A DNA stretch of 64,000 nucleotides from Arthrobacter crystallopoietes. GTDB taxonomy: Bacteria > Actinomycetota > Actinomycetes > Actinomycetales > Micrococcaceae. The notes under the pieces are model-generated. The model was given only the letters and a program-made list of their open reading frames with translations, was not told where the DNA came from and made no database searches. How positions within the stretch are numbered: position 1 is the stretch's first letter; every line of letters starts with the position of its first letter. Below, piece by piece: positions 37,845 to 48,300 of this stretch. The position numbers and the translations under genes are program-made. The stretch covers positions 2,914,001 through 2,978,000 of the forward strand of contig NZ_CP072014.1 of assembly GCF_017603825.1 (NCBI RefSeq). The letters are read 5' to 3'.

Positions 37845-38899
37845 TGGTTAGCAGGAAGCCGCGCAGACCCGTGACTCCTGCTGGTTCCCGGAAACAGGCT
37901 CCGCTGTCCCCTGCGGACGAGTCCGCCAGACGCGCGGATGATGCGGTTCAACAGCCAGCGTCGGGTTCTGCGGGGCGGCAGGCTGCTACCCAAGCAGCCC
38001 GCGGGAACGTGCGGGTCAATTCCGGCAAAGTTGGTGTCCTGCCGGCGGAAACCGGGACGAGGACGGCGCCGGCGGCAAAACCGGCACGACCGAAGGTGCG
38101 CAAGAAAAACACGGCCACGTCCGGCGCAACCGGATCCGGCTCCGTTCCGGAAGAGAAGGTTGGGCCTGCCCCGCGCAGTACAACCGTCGTGGCATTTCCG
38201 GAACCGCCCGGAAGGAAGCTGCGCCGCCGAATCTGGATCGGCGCCGGAGCGGCAGCGGTACTGGTAGTGGCGCTGATTTTGGTACTGGTTTTCTCTCCGG
38301 TCCTCGCGATCAAGACCATTACGGTCAGCGGCACCGATTTGACGTCGGAGGAAACGGTCGACGAGGCACTTGCGCCGCTGAAAGAGCAACCGTTGCCACA
38401 GGTCGGCGACGACGACGTTCGGCCGCTGCTCGAGGGGCTGCCGGCCGTTCTGGACGTTACTGTCGAGGCCCGGCCGCCCTCGGAACTCGCTGTGGAAATC
38501 ACGGAACGAATTCCTGTCGCCGTCCTGGAAACGGGCAAAACGTTCGCCTTGATCGATGCAGAAGGCAAACGGATCGGCTCGGTGAAAGAGCGCAAGTCCG
38601 CTGAGCTGCCGTTGATTGACGAAAGTGCTGCCAGCAAGGACCAGGAGATATTCCGGACTATCACCGCTGTCCTCAGTGCACTTCCAGCGGATGTCCTGGC
38701 TGAGTTGGAACACGCATCGGCCAAGTCAATCGACTCGGTTGAGCTGCAGCTGGCCAACGGTCAAAAGGTGCTGTGGGGCAATGACAGCCAGCTTGAGTTG
38801 AAGGCCAAGGTTTTCGAAGCGCTGCTCAATGCGCCCGAACCAGACGTTGAGGTAGAGGTTTACGACGTTTCGACCCCGACCATGCCGGTCACGCGTTGA
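37844..38899 (+). CDS. ftsQ: Cell division protein FtsQ/DivIB
   Basis: A 351-residue bitopic divisome protein. A long, Pro/Ala/Arg-rich cytoplasmic N-terminus (1-128) is followed by a membrane segment (about 131-155). A POTRA domain starts with IKTITVSGTDLTSEETV, and the FtsQ-type beta domain follows. The N-terminal cytoplasmic part is longer than in proteobacteria but usual in actinobacteria. Starts at the ATG overlapping the murC stop; a TTG directly before it is less likely. Confidence 0.92.
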   Translation: MVSRKPRRPVTPAGSRKQAPLSPADESARRADDAVQQPASGSAGRQAATQAARGNVRVNSGKVGVLPAETGTRTAPAAKPARPKVRKKNTATSGATGSGSVPEEKVGPAPRSTTVVAFPEPPGRKLRRRIWIGAGAAAVLVVALILVLVFSPVLAIKTITVSGTDLTSEETVDEALAPLKEQPLPQVGDDDVRPLLEGLPAVLDVTVEARPPSELAVEITERIPVAVLETGKTFALIDAEGKRIGSVKERKSAELPLIDESAASKDQEIFRTITAVLSALPADVLAELEHASAKSIDSVELQLANGQKVLWGNDSQLELKAKVFEALLNAPEPDVEVEVYDVSTPTMPVTR

Positions 38900-39104
38900 A
38901 ACTCAATCTACACAGAAAAGCGACACGCGGCAGCGGTCGTTGCATGACGCCGGGGATGCGCCTAGCGTCTCGGAATAGAAGTTACTTGACATAACTCTAA
39001 CCCTCAAGTTGAGGGTTAAGGTTACCGAGTGAACCATTGGGCCGGTGTCCGCTCCGGCCTGACGGAATTGATCAGTGCACAGATTCGAACAAGGGACACA
39101 GGAC
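38900..39104. other. ftsZ promoter region
   Basis: 205 bases without a gene between ftsQ and ftsZ, which suggests ftsZ has its own promoter. It holds TTGACA at 38986-38991, the 21-bp palindrome at 38998-39018, and the ribosome binding site before GTG 39105. No standard -10 lies 16-18 bases from TTGACA. Confidence 0.6.
38998..39018. promoter_or_regulatory. 21-bp perfect palindrome, candidate FtsR operator
   Basis: Half-site TAACCCTCAA, central G, then the exact reverse complement. It starts 7 bases after TTGACA. This is the position and symmetry expected of a MerR-family operator, and the family member FtsR activates ftsZ in Corynebacterium. Confidence 0.65.
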
Positions 39105-40310
39105 GTGGCAGCACCGCAAAATTACTTGGCCGTCATTAAAGTCGTCGGCATCGGCGGCGGTGGAGTGAACGCCGTCAACCGAATGATCGAGGTAGGGCTC
39201 CGCGGCGTGGAGTTCATTGCTATTAACACTGATGCGCAGGCTCTGCTTATGAGCGATGCGGACGTCAAGCTGGATGTAGGGCGTGAACTAACGCGTGGAC
39301 TCGGCGCAGGCGCTGATCCGGAAGTTGGCCGCAAGGCTGCCGAAGACCACGCTGAGGAAATCGAAGAGGTGCTTCGCGGCGCCGACATGGTTTTCGTAAC
39401 TGCCGGTGAAGGCGGTGGCACCGGTACCGGTGGCGCTCCGGTGGTGGCACGTATCGCGCGTTCTTTGGGAGCGCTGACCATCGGTGTCGTTACACGTCCT
39501 TTCACTTTCGAGGGCCGTCGGCGGTCGAACCAGGCCGAAAGCGGTATCGAGACGCTGCGCGATGAAGTGGATACGCTGATCGTGATCCCCAACGACAGGC
39601 TGCTCTCCATCAGCGACCGCAACGTGTCGATGCTCGACGCTTTCCGCTCGGCCGACCAAGTCCTGCTGTCCGGCGTCCAGGGCATCACCGATCTGATCAC
39701 GACGCCGGGCCTGATCAACCTGGACTTCGCTGACGTGAAGTCCGTCATGCAGGGCGCCGGCTCGGCACTCATGGGTATCGGTTCCGCCCGCGGCGAGGAC
39801 CGTGCAGTCAAGGCGGCCGAACTGGCCATCGCGTCACCGCTGCTGGAAGCATCCATCGACGGTGCGCACGGCGTGCTGCTTTCCATCCAGGGCGGATCGG
39901 ACCTTGGTCTGTTCGAAATCAACGAGGCCGCCCGCCTCGTGCAGGAAGTGGCCCACCCGGAGGCCAACATCATCTTCGGTGCGGTCATCGACGATGCCCT
40001 CGGCGACGAGGCCCGCGTCACTGTTATTGCCGCGGGTTTTGACCAGGTGGATGTTACGTCCGCAGCGCAGCCTGCGCAGAAGCCCGCGAACGCCCCGGCA
40101 GCGCCGGCCGTCCCGCCGTCCCAGCCTGCCGAGCACGCACACGTCCCGGCAGCCGCGCCTGCAGCTTCCAGCGGCAGTTGGGGGCAGATGCCGCAGCGTT
40201 ACGACGTCCCGGCTGATGCAGGCTTCGACGTAGACCTGCCTGCCGTCGTCGAGCCGGATCTGACGGCCGGCCGCACGGATGACCTGGATGTCCCGGATTT
40301 CCTCAAATAG
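39105..40310 (+). CDS. ftsZ: Cell division protein FtsZ
   Basis: A 401-residue tubulin-like GTPase that forms the Z ring. The tubulin signature [14 protein letters not shown] and the T7 loop [10 protein letters not shown] are intact. An Ala/Pro-rich linker leads to the conserved C-terminal peptide [10 protein letters not shown], which binds SepF. The GTG at 39105 gives the family N-terminus [13 protein letters not shown] and has AAGGGA upstream; an ATG at 39075 would add 10 residues not seen in relatives. There is no ftsA, so SepF is the likely membrane tether. Confidence 0.97.
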   Translation: MAAPQNYLAVIKVVGIGGGGVNAVNRMIEVGLRGVEFIAINTDAQALLMSDADVKLDVGRELTRGLGAGADPEVGRKAAEDHAEEIEEVLRGADMVFVTAGEGGGTGTGGAPVVARIARSLGALTIGVVTRPFTFEGRRRSNQAESGIETLRDEVDTLIVIPNDRLLSISDRNVSMLDAFRSADQVLLSGVQGITDLITTPGLINLDFADVKSVMQGAGSALMGIGSARGEDRAVKAAELAIASPLLEASIDGAHGVLLSIQGGSDLGLFEINEAARLVQEVAHPEANIIFGAVIDDALGDEARVTVIAAGFDQVDVTSAAQPAQKPANAPAAPAVPPSQPAEHAHVPAAAPAASSGSWGQMPQRYDVPADAGFDVDLPAVVEPDLTAGRTDDLDVPDFLK

Positions 40311-40345
40311 AACCGACAACGCGACAACAGACAGGATTGCCGGCA

Positions 40346-41056
40346 GTGCTTTGGTGGCGTGAACAGGTCGGCGACGGCCTGTGGGTGGCGTTTACCGACA
40401 AGGCTGCCGGCAATCTTGCTTTGCATGTGGGCGATGTGCCGGCGGCTGTCCAGGACAGACGCAGAATGTTAGAGGCCGAACTGGGCATGGAACCTGGCTC
40501 GTTGCGCTTCATGAACCAGGTCCATTCCGCCTACGTGGGCATGGCATCGACCGCGCAGCCGGGGCCTCCGCCGGAAACGGAAATTGATGCGCTCGTATCA
40601 CCGGAAGCGGACGTGCCGCTTGCGGTGATGGTGGCCGACTGCCTGCCGGTCGTCTTCGTTGGTTCCACCGCGGGCGGAGGACTTGCGTCCGCCGTCGCGC
40701 ACGCAGGCAGGCGGGGATTGCTGGATGGAATCCTGGTGAACACGGTCTCCGAACTGCGGGCCGCGGGGGTGTCGGGCATCCGGGCATGGATTGGTCCTTC
40801 GATCTGCGGGCGCTGTTACGAGGTCCCCGGTCTCATGAGGACGGCATCCTGTGAGCAACTGCCGCAGCTGTACTCTGAAACTTCTTGGGGAACGCCGGCT
40901 TTGGACCTGCCGGCCGGCGCGGCGGGCCAATTGGAAACAATGGGCGTGGAAACGCGGCGGTTGGACGGATGCACCCTCGAGGATTCCCGGTTGTTCTCCT
41001 ACCGGCGCGATCCGCAGACAGGCCGCTTCGCGGGCCTCGTATGGAGAGAGAAATGA
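40346..41056 (+). CDS. pgeF: Purine nucleoside phosphorylase/laccase-domain protein (PgeF/YlmD)
   Basis: A 236-residue multicopper-oxidase-like protein of the YfiH/PgeF family. The likely metal and active-site residues are His60 (NQVHSAYV), Cys99 (VADCLPVV) and His119 (AHAGRRG). In E. coli PgeF removes non-canonical peptides from peptidoglycan precursors; other members have adenosine deaminase/phosphorylase activity. GTG 40346 was chosen because AGGA lies 9 bases upstream; a TTG at 40337 touches that site. The stop overlaps the next gene (ATGA). Confidence 0.9.
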   Translation: MLWWREQVGDGLWVAFTDKAAGNLALHVGDVPAAVQDRRRMLEAELGMEPGSLRFMNQVHSAYVGMASTAQPGPPPETEIDALVSPEADVPLAVMVADCLPVVFVGSTAGGGLASAVAHAGRRGLLDGILVNTVSELRAAGVSGIRAWIGPSICGRCYEVPGLMRTASCEQLPQLYSETSWGTPALDLPAGAAGQLETMGVETRRLDGCTLEDSRLFSYRRDPQTGRFAGLVWREK

Positions 41057-41823
41057 CTGACATGGACAGGACTGAGGAGCTTCGCCGAAACCTGACGAAG
41101 GTGCGGACGAGAATTGAGGACGCTGCTGCCCGACGCACCGGTCCTGTGCCCGAATTGATTGTGGTGACGAAATTCTTTCCCGCCGCCGACGTGGCCGCGC
41201 TAGCGGCGCTCGGTGTTGCGGATGTGGGGGAGAACCGGGACCAGGAAGCCTCGCAAAAAGCGGCGGAGCTGGCGGACACCGCGGCAGGGGAGTCTCTTCG
41301 CTGGCACTTCATCGGGCAGCTGCAGAAGAACAAGGCCAAGTCTGTGGTGCGGTACGCGCACGCCGTGCATTCAGTGGACCGTTCCTCTTTGATCGGCGCC
41401 CTGGATAAAGCGATTGCCGTTGAGCAGGAACGCCGCAGCGCCGCCGACCAACCCCCGCGGCCGGAACTGCTGTGCCTGATCCAGGTGGACCTCGATGAGC
41501 GCACGGAGGTGCCCGGGACGGGGGAGGCGGCCGGTCCTCGAGGAGGCGCCCAACCGGAGCAGATAGAGGAACTCGCGCGCGCCATTGACGCAGCGAATGG
41601 TCTCCGGCTGGGCGGCTTAATGGCCGTTGCGCCACTTGGAACGGACCCGGTTCCGGCCTTTGGCCGGTTAATGGATTATTCGGCCAGCCTGCGCGAAATT
41701 TTTCCGGACGCATGGATGGTCTCCGCTGGCATGAGCCAGGACCTGGAGCCGGCCATAGCGGCCGGGGCGACACACCTGCGTGTCGGCTCAGATGTCCTCG
41801 GACCGAGACCTGCTTTGAGGTAG
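41053..41823 (+). CDS. Pyridoxal phosphate homeostasis protein (YggS/PROSC family)
   Basis: A 256-residue PLP-binding protein with a TIM-barrel fold. Lys40 in LIVVTKFFP is the expected Schiff-base lysine. Other motifs: GENRDQEASQKA, WHFIGQLQKNKAK, and MSAGMSQD near the end (read here as VSAGMSQDLE). It contributes to vitamin B6 and amino-acid balance; no catalytic activity is established. It lies between pgeF and sepF, as in most Gram-positive dcw clusters. Confidence 0.93.
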   Translation: MTDMDRTEELRRNLTKVRTRIEDAAARRTGPVPELIVVTKFFPAADVAALAALGVADVGENRDQEASQKAAELADTAAGESLRWHFIGQLQKNKAKSVVRYAHAVHSVDRSSLIGALDKAIAVEQERRSAADQPPRPELLCLIQVDLDERTEVPGTGEAAGPRGGAQPEQIEELARAIDAANGLRLGGLMAVAPLGTDPVPAFGRLMDYSASLREIFPDAWMVSAGMSQDLEPAIAAGATHLRVGSDVLGPRPALR

Positions 41824-41867
41824 CGTTTTTGGCGAGAGCAGTGTTGAAGACACGATAGGAGCTAACC

Positions 41868-42401
41868 ATGGCCGGCGCTTTGCGCAAGACAATGATCTAT
41901 CTTGGGCTCGCCGACGGTGACGAGCACTACGAGTTCGAGGAAAACGAGTCGCCCAGCAAGGAACCTCAGAACCGGGACGAGGACCAGCGTGTGGAACAGA
42001 GCCGTGAGGAGCGCCGGGTGGAGAGCGCGCCGTCGCCCCTGAAGCCGGTGGCGGAGGAATATCGTGCTCCCGTTACGCCGATCAAGCGTGCCCCGTCGTC
42101 CCGTGAGGAGTCATCCGTGCTGCGTCAGATCACTACAGTCCATCCCCGTTCCTACAATGACGCGAAGATCATTGGTGAAAGCTTTCGCGATGGTATTCCC
42201 GTGATCATGAACGTGACCGACATGGGTGAAGCCGACGCCAAACGCCTGGTCGACTTCTCCGCCGGACTGGTTTTCGGACTGCACGGCAGCATTGAACGGG
42301 TCACCAACAAGGTGTTCCTGCTCTCGCCGTCGACCATGGAAGTACTCGGCGAGGATAAGCAGGCCAGCGACCACCAGGCGACATTCTTCAACCAGAGCTA
42401 G
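41868..42401 (+). CDS. sepF: Cell division protein SepF
   Basis: A 177-residue FtsZ-binding protein. It has an N-terminal amphipathic membrane-binding helix ([14 protein letters not shown]), an acidic and basic linker, and a C-terminal SepF domain (about 85-172: [21 protein letters not shown]). In actinobacteria lacking FtsA it tethers FtsZ to the membrane. The ATG has AGGAG 7 bases upstream. Confidence 0.95.
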   Translation: MAGALRKTMIYLGLADGDEHYEFEENESPSKEPQNRDEDQRVEQSREERRVESAPSPLKPVAEEYRAPVTPIKRAPSSREESSVLRQITTVHPRSYNDAKIIGESFRDGIPVIMNVTDMGEADAKRLVDFSAGLVFGLHGSIERVTNKVFLLSPSTMEVLGEDKQASDHQATFFNQS

Positions 42402-42473
42402 CGGAGCATCCTGCCCATACGGCAGTATGCTCATTTTAACTGCTCGTCTACCGCTAGGAATCGTGGAACCCGC

Positions 42474-42761
42474 GTGTCCATTATTTTTGCTCTGCTGTAT
42501 TTAGTGCTCATGCTGTTCCAGTTGGCGCTGATTATCCGCATTGTTTTTGATGTTGTCCAGACTTTTGCCCGGCAATGGCGCCCGCGTGGCGTCGCCTTGG
42601 TGGCTGCATCGGCCATCTATGCTGTGACTGATCCACCGCTGAGGGCACTGCGACGGATGATTCCGCCGCTGCGCATCGGCGGCTTTGCGCTGGACCTGGC
42701 ATTCCTGGTGCTCTTCATTCTGACGAGCATTGCGTTGTTCATCGTTGCAGGCCTTGCCTAG
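42474..42761 (+). CDS. YggT family membrane protein
   Basis: A 95-residue protein with two hydrophobic segments (about 3-25 and 70-93) around a basic loop with DPPLRALRRMIPPLRIGGFALDLAF, read in pieces as the family signature. The function is unknown; YggT proteins sit beside sepF and divIVA in many Gram-positive bacteria. GTG start, weak GGAA site. Confidence 0.9.
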   Translation: MSIIFALLYLVLMLFQLALIIRIVFDVVQTFARQWRPRGVALVAASAIYAVTDPPLRALRRMIPPLRIGGFALDLAFLVLFILTSIALFIVAGLA

Positions 42762-42784
42762 GGACTGACCTGCTCCAGGCGCGG

Positions 42785-42812
42785 TTAGTTTTCAAGTTCG
42801 AAAAGATATACT
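42785..42812 (+). promoter_or_regulatory. Candidate divIVA promoter
   Basis: -35 TTAGTT (42785-42790) and -10 TATACT (42807-42812) with 16 bases between. The leader of about 105 bases is AT-rich and leads to GAGGTGA before the divIVA ATG. Confidence 0.5.
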
Positions 42813-42925
42813 CTGATTCAGATATCCCTAGTGAATGTAAATCGTCATGGCGATTATTCGCTACCGTTGTCATGAGTGCATTGGCACGAAATCATGATCC
42901 ACAAGAACCAGTATGAGGTGACCAC

Positions 42926-43621
42926 ATGGCTCTGACGCCAGAAGACGTTGTCAACAAGCGGTTCCAACCGACGAAGTTCCGTGAAGGATACGACCAGGAC
43001 GAGGTCGATGACTTCCTTGATGAAATCGTCGTAGAACTGCGCAGGCTGAACCAGGAAAACGACGAGCTCCGTAAGAAGCTCGGCGAAGCCACCTCGGGCC
43101 AGTCATCCGCTGGTAACGTCCCGGCCCCTGTTGCAGCCGCTCCCAAGGTCGAACCGGCCAAGGAAGAGGAGCCGCAGGAGGAGGTCAAGGAAGAGCCTAA
43201 GCGCGAGAAGCCCGCAGCGACTGTTCCCGCTACGGCGGCCGCTCCCGTGGTCAGTGCTCCGGCACCGGCCGCTCCGGCAGCCGGTGGCGGCCACGCAGCC
43301 ACTGCCGAGTCCGCCGCGGGCGTTCTGGCCATGGCGCAGAAGCTTCACGACGAATATGTCAACGCCGGCGTCGAGCAGCGCGACAAGATCATTGCCGAAG
43401 CTCAGATGGAAGCGAGCACTCTCGTCAACGATGCACAAGAGAAGAGCCGCAAGACGCTGGGCTCTCTGGAGCAGCAGAAGGCTGTACTGGAGCGCAAGCT
43501 CGAGCAGCTGCGCGGCTTCGAACGGGACTACCGTTCACGCCTCAAGGCCTACATCGAGGGCCAGCTGCGCGATCTGGAAGCCCGTGGATCCTTCGCGACT
43601 CCGGACGTCAAGGAGAGCTAG
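42926..43621 (+). CDS. divIVA: Polar growth protein DivIVA (Wag31)
   Basis: A 231-residue coiled-coil protein that marks curved membrane at poles and septa and recruits the cell wall machinery. The N-terminal lipid-binding domain (LTPEDVVNKRFQPTKFREGY, then DQDEVDDFLDEI) is typical. A first coiled coil (to about 57) is separated by a Pro/Ala/Glu-rich linker (60-130) from a second long coiled coil (about 133-220). It has its own promoter and terminator, which fits strong, separate expression. Confidence 0.96.
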   Translation: MALTPEDVVNKRFQPTKFREGYDQDEVDDFLDEIVVELRRLNQENDELRKKLGEATSGQSSAGNVPAPVAAAPKVEPAKEEEPQEEVKEEPKREKPAATVPATAAAPVVSAPAPAAPAAGGGHAATAESAAGVLAMAQKLHDEYVNAGVEQRDKIIAEAQMEASTLVNDAQEKSRKTLGSLEQQKAVLERKLEQLRGFERDYRSRLKAYIEGQLRDLEARGSFATPDVKES

Positions 43622-43666
43622 AGTCCTCAGCTTGACCCAGTTTTGAGCCCTTGTCCAAGGGTAAGG

Positions 43667-43706
43667 ATGGCCGGTGCCGGGAGTTCCCTGACACCGGCCA
43701 TTTCTC
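43667..43706 (+). terminator. Terminator after divIVA
   Basis: Stem ATGGCCGGTG/CACCGGCCAT (43667-43676 with 43692-43701), followed by TTCTCT. Confidence 0.7.
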
Positions 43707-43753
43707 TAGCCGGCTTCCGTGCCGCCATCCGCTATTGCCGTTAGAAAAGAATC

Positions 43754-44362
43754 ATGTCTGAACCATCTTCCGCGGACCAGCCCGCGGACAGCCGCATTGA
43801 AAGCCAGCACACCGGTGTCCGCAACCGGCGCCCTGCTGGTTTTGTCCTGATCCTGGCAAGCTGCGCCGTGTTTGCCTACCTCTTCGATCAGCTGACCAAA
43901 TGGTGGGTCGTCAGCACCATGACGGAGGGCGACATCATTCCGGTGCTGCCCCCGCTGCTGCACTGGCACTTCATCCGGAATTCCGGCGCTGCGTTTTCGA
44001 TCGGCCAGGACTACACATGGGTCTTTACGATAGTGATGGTCCTGGTGTCCGGTGCCATCATCTTCTACGCGCGCAAGGTCCGTTCGGCTTGGTGGTCCGT
44101 CGCCCTCGGCCTTCTTCTTGGCGGTGCGCTGGGGAACCTGACGGACAGGCTCTTCCGGGAACCATCGTTCGGTGTTGGCCACGTCGTGGATTTCATCGCG
44201 TTCCCCAATTTCGCCATCTTTAATATTGCGGATTCCGCTGTGGTCGGCGGCGTAATACTCTGGTGCATTCTGACCTTCATGGGCATTGGCATCGACGGCG
44301 AACGCGTATCGTCCGGAAAACAGCCGCCGAAAGATGGCAACACGGAGCAGCGCGGTGCCTGA
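43754..44362 (+). CDS. lspA: Lipoprotein signal peptidase
   Basis: A 202-residue aspartic membrane protease that cleaves signal peptides of prolipoproteins after lipidation. Four membrane segments are visible. The two catalytic aspartates lie in GNLTDRLF and FNIADSAV, and FDQLTKWW and NSGAAFS are also conserved. The N-terminal 28 residues are hydrophilic. The stop lies inside the start of rluD (8-base overlap). Confidence 0.95.
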   Translation: MSEPSSADQPADSRIESQHTGVRNRRPAGFVLILASCAVFAYLFDQLTKWWVVSTMTEGDIIPVLPPLLHWHFIRNSGAAFSIGQDYTWVFTIVMVLVSGAIIFYARKVRSAWWSVALGLLLGGALGNLTDRLFREPSFGVGHVVDFIAFPNFAIFNIADSAVVGGVILWCILTFMGIGIDGERVSSGKQPPKDGNTEQRGA

Positions 44363-45290
44363 TCAGCTTCACCAGTTCTCCCTTGACCCGGAGACGTCGG
44401 GCAAACGTGCCGACGCGGCAATAGCAGGCTTGCTGGACATATCGCGTTCGGCGGCTGCGGCGTTGTGCACAGCGGGCAACGTCAGGCTTAACGGCAAAGT
44501 CTTGGGCAAATCGGACCGGTTGCCGGACACCGGAGAACTTGAAATCCGCAGACCCGAAGAGCGGGATCCGTTGGAGATCGTCGTCGAAGAGGTGGAAGAT
44601 TTGAAGGTTCTCGGTGATGATGATGACTTCGTCGTGATTGATAAGCCTGTCGGAGTGGCAGCCCACCCCTCGCCCGGCTGGGTCGGCCCCACGGTGGTGG
44701 GGGCACTGGCCGCACTGGGATACAGGATTTCCACGTCCGGCGCGGCGGAGCGTGCGGGCATTGTGCACCGGCTCGACGTCGGCACGTCGGGAGTCATGGT
44801 CGTGGCAAAGACAGAGCACGCATACACACTGCTGAAGCGGGCCTTCAAGGAACGTACGGTCGACAAGGTCTACCACGCATTGGTGCAGGGCCTGCCGGAT
44901 CCGCTCGAAGGAACCATCGACGCCCCCATCGGCAGGCACCCGGGCTACGACTGGCGCTTCGCCGTCGTGGAGGACGGGCGGAACTCGATCACCCACTACA
45001 AGGTGATTGAAGCGTTCGGAAAGGCTTCGTTGGTCGAAGTTCACTTGGAAACAGGGCGGACACACCAGATCCGCGTTCATTTCGCCGCCCTCCGGCACCC
45101 GTGCGCCGGGGACCTGACGTACGGGGCGGATCCGAAGCTCGCGGCCGAACTGGGCCTGACCAGGCAATGGCTCCACGCCAAGAAACTCGGTTTCGACCAT
45201 CCGGTCACCGGCAAATGGGTGGAGTACGAAAGCGAATATCCCCAGGATCTGGCCTACGCACTGGATGCACTGGCCGAACACCGGGTCTGA
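44355..45290 (+). CDS. 23S rRNA pseudouridine synthase, RluD family
   Basis: A 311-residue RluA/RluD-type enzyme. It has an N-terminal S4 RNA-binding domain (about 15-75) and a catalytic domain with Asp141 in [18 protein letters not shown] is near residue 240. The exact uridine targets cannot be read from sequence. GTG 44355 has GGAG 7 bases upstream; a longer form from ATG 44334 or 44286 inside lspA is less likely. Confidence 0.92.
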   Translation: MPDQLHQFSLDPETSGKRADAAIAGLLDISRSAAAALCTAGNVRLNGKVLGKSDRLPDTGELEIRRPEERDPLEIVVEEVEDLKVLGDDDDFVVIDKPVGVAAHPSPGWVGPTVVGALAALGYRISTSGAAERAGIVHRLDVGTSGVMVVAKTEHAYTLLKRAFKERTVDKVYHALVQGLPDPLEGTIDAPIGRHPGYDWRFAVVEDGRNSITHYKVIEAFGKASLVEVHLETGRTHQIRVHFAALRHPCAGDLTYGADPKLAAELGLTRQWLHAKKLGFDHPVTGKWVEYESEYPQDLAYALDALAEHRV

Positions 45291-45330
45291 TCTGTACGAC
45301 GGCGGAACCGCGGCATGAGACGTGCCCGCC

Positions 45331-45345
45331 TAGAATGAAGTGGTG
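45331..45345 (+). promoter_or_regulatory. -10 element and leaderless start of dnaE
   Basis: TAGAAT at 45331-45336 lies 6 bases before GTG 45343. A GTG at 45340 directly before it is in the same frame but only 3 bases from the element. Confidence 0.6.
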
Positions 45346-48300
45346 GCAACTGTGACTAGCTCGATTTCCGGTACTGATTCGTTTGTACATCTCCACAACC
45401 ACACCGAATACTCCATGCTTGACGGCGCAGCCCGCCTGACGGATCTCTTCGAACATGCCCATGAACTGGGCATGGACTCCGTGGCCACCACGGACCACGG
45501 TTTTGTCTTTGGGGCCTTCGATTTCTGGAACAAGGCCAACAACGCGGGCATTAAGCCGATCGTCGGGGTGGAAGCCTATCTGACGCCCGGCACGGCGAGG
45601 TCGGACAAGACCCGTGTCCGCTGGGGCGACGGTGGCCGCGGTGACGTCTCGGGCGCCGGCGCGTACACGCATATGACGATGTGGGCCGAGACGACCGAGG
45701 GCATGCACAATCTGTTCCGCATGTCGTCGCTGGCGTCACTTGAGGGGTACCTGTACAAGCCCCGCATGGACCGGGACCTGCTGCAGACTTACGGCAAGGG
45801 CCTGATCACCACCACGGGCTGCCCCTCGGGCGAGGTGCAGACGAAGCTGCGGCTGGGCCTCTACAAGGAAGCGATGCAGGCGGCCTCGGATTTCCGGGAC
45901 ATCCTGGGGCCGGAGAACTTTTACTGCGAACTGATGGACCACGGCCTGGACATCGAGCGCAATGTCCAGGCGGATCTGCTCAAGCTGGCCCGCGAGCTGC
46001 AGCTGCCATTGGTGGCAACCAACGATCTGCACTACACACATGCCGAGGACGCCAAGGCCCACGCGGCGCTGCTGTGCGTCCAGTCCGGCTCGACGATGGC
46101 CGATCCTAAGCGCTTCAAGTTCGACGCCGATGAGTTCTACCTGAAATCTCCGGCCGAGATGCGCGCAATTTTCCGCGACTACCCGGAGGCCTGCGACAAC
46201 ACATTGCTTATCGCCGAACGGTGCAACGTCGAGTTCAACACCCAGGCCAACTACATGCCGCGGTACCCCGTTCCGGAAGGCGAGAACGAGGAGTCCTGGT
46301 TCATCAAGGAGGTTGAGAAGGGCCTTCATTACCGTTATCCGGCAGGTATTCCCGACGACGTCCGCAAGCAGGCGGACTACGAAGTCGGCGTTATCTCCCA
46401 GATGGGCTTCCCCGGGTACTTCCTGGTCGTGGCCGACTTCATCAACTGGGCCAAGAACAACGGTATCCGGGTAGGACCGGGCCGTGGTTCGGGTGCCGGT
46501 TCAATGGCGGCGTATGCCATGCGCATCACGGACCTCGATCCGCTCAAGCATGGTCTGATTTTCGAACGGTTCCTAAACCCGGACCGTGTGTCCATGCCTG
46601 ACTTCGACGTCGACTTCGATGATCGGCGCCGCTCGGAGGTCATCCGGTACGTCACCGAGAAGTACGGCGACGAGCGGGTGGCCATGATTGTCACGTACGG
46701 CACCATCAAGGGCAAGCAAGCGCTGAAGGACTCTTCGCGCGTGATGGGTTACCCCTTCTCGACGGGTGAGCGGCTGACCAAGGCGATGCCGCCTGACGTC
46801 ATGGGCAAGGGCATTTCGCTGCAGGACGTCCACAATCCGGAGGCCAAGCGCTACAGCGAGGCCGAAGAGCTGCGGGAGCTGCTCAAGTCGGATCCGGATT
46901 CAGCCAAGGTCTTCGAAACCGCGCTCGGGCTCGAGGGCCTGAAGCGGCAGTGGGGCGTCCATGCGGCCGGTGTGATCATGTCCTCTGATCCGCTGATCGA
47001 CATCATTCCGATCATGCGCCGTGAGCAGGACGGCCAGGTCATCACGCAGTTCGACTATCCGACTTGTGAGGGCCTCGGCCTGATCAAGATGGACTTCCTT
47101 GGTCTGCGGAACCTGACAATTATCACCGACGCGCTGGAAAACATCCAGATGAACCGGGACTTCGAGTTGGTGCTTGAGGACCTGACCTTGGATGATCCTG
47201 ACTCCTACGCCCTGCTGGCCCGCGGCGACACCCTGGGAGTCTTCCAGCTCGACGGCGGTCCGATGCGGTCCCTGCTGAAGCTCATGCGGCCGGATAACTT
47301 CGAAGACATTTCCGCGGTGCTTGCGCTGTACCGCCCCGGGCCGATGGGCGCTAATGCGCACAATAACTACGCGCTGCGCAAGAACGGGCTGCAGGAGATC
47401 ACTCCCATCCACCCGGAGCTTGAGGAGCCGCTGGCCGAAATCCTGGGCGGAACCTACGGCCTGATCGTCTACCAGGAACAGGTTATGGCGATCGCGCAGA
47501 AACTGGCCGGGTACTCGCTCGGCCAGGCAGATATTCTGCGGCGTGCCATGGGCAAGAAGAAGAAGTCGGAACTGGACAAGCAGTACGCCGGCTTCGAAAA
47601 GGGTATGCAGGACAACGGCTATTCCGCCGCAGCCATCAAGACGCTGTGGGATATCCTGCTCCCGTTCTCGGACTACGCGTTCAACAAGGCACACTCGGCC
47701 GCGTACGGCGTCGTGTCCTATTGGACGGCGTACCTCAAGGCGCATTATCCGGGCGAATACATGGCTGCGCTGCTGACCTCCGTCGGTGACGACAAGGACA
47801 AGCTCGCCATGTACCTCAATGAGTGCCGCCACATGGGCATTACGGTGCTTCCGCCGGACGTCAACGAATCCAGCCTGAACTTCACTCCGGTGGGTAAGGA
47901 CATCCGGTTCGGCATGGGCGCCATCCGCAACGTCGGCGCCAACGTGGTCCACGCCATGGTTGCCGCCCGCGAGGAGAAGGGGCACTTCAGCTCGTTCAGC
48001 GATTTCCTTCAGAAGGTTCCCGCGGTTGTCTGCAACAAGCGGACCATCGAATCACTGATCAAGGCCGGCGCATTCGACTCGCTCGGCGATCCGCGCCGTG
48101 CCCTGGCCATGATCCATGAAGAAGCGGTTGACTCCGTCATTGTGCTTAAGCGCAACGAGGCCGCCAACCAGTTCGATCTCTTTAGCGCCTTTGACGACGG
48201 CGGTGAATCCTCCGGCGGACTGGCCGTGGAAGTTCCGGATCTGCCGGAATGGGACAAGAAGGACAAACTGGCGTTCGAGCGCGACATGCTCGGCCTGTAT

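Noticed and set aside
42791-42806. TTTTCAAGTTCGAAAA before divIVA as a second FtsR site
   Set aside because: It shares TCAAGTT with the ftsZ palindrome but is not symmetric in the core, so the similarity is too weak.
46900-47985. 361-codon minus-strand frame inside dnaE
   Set aside because: Shadow of dnaE; no start signals or known motifs.
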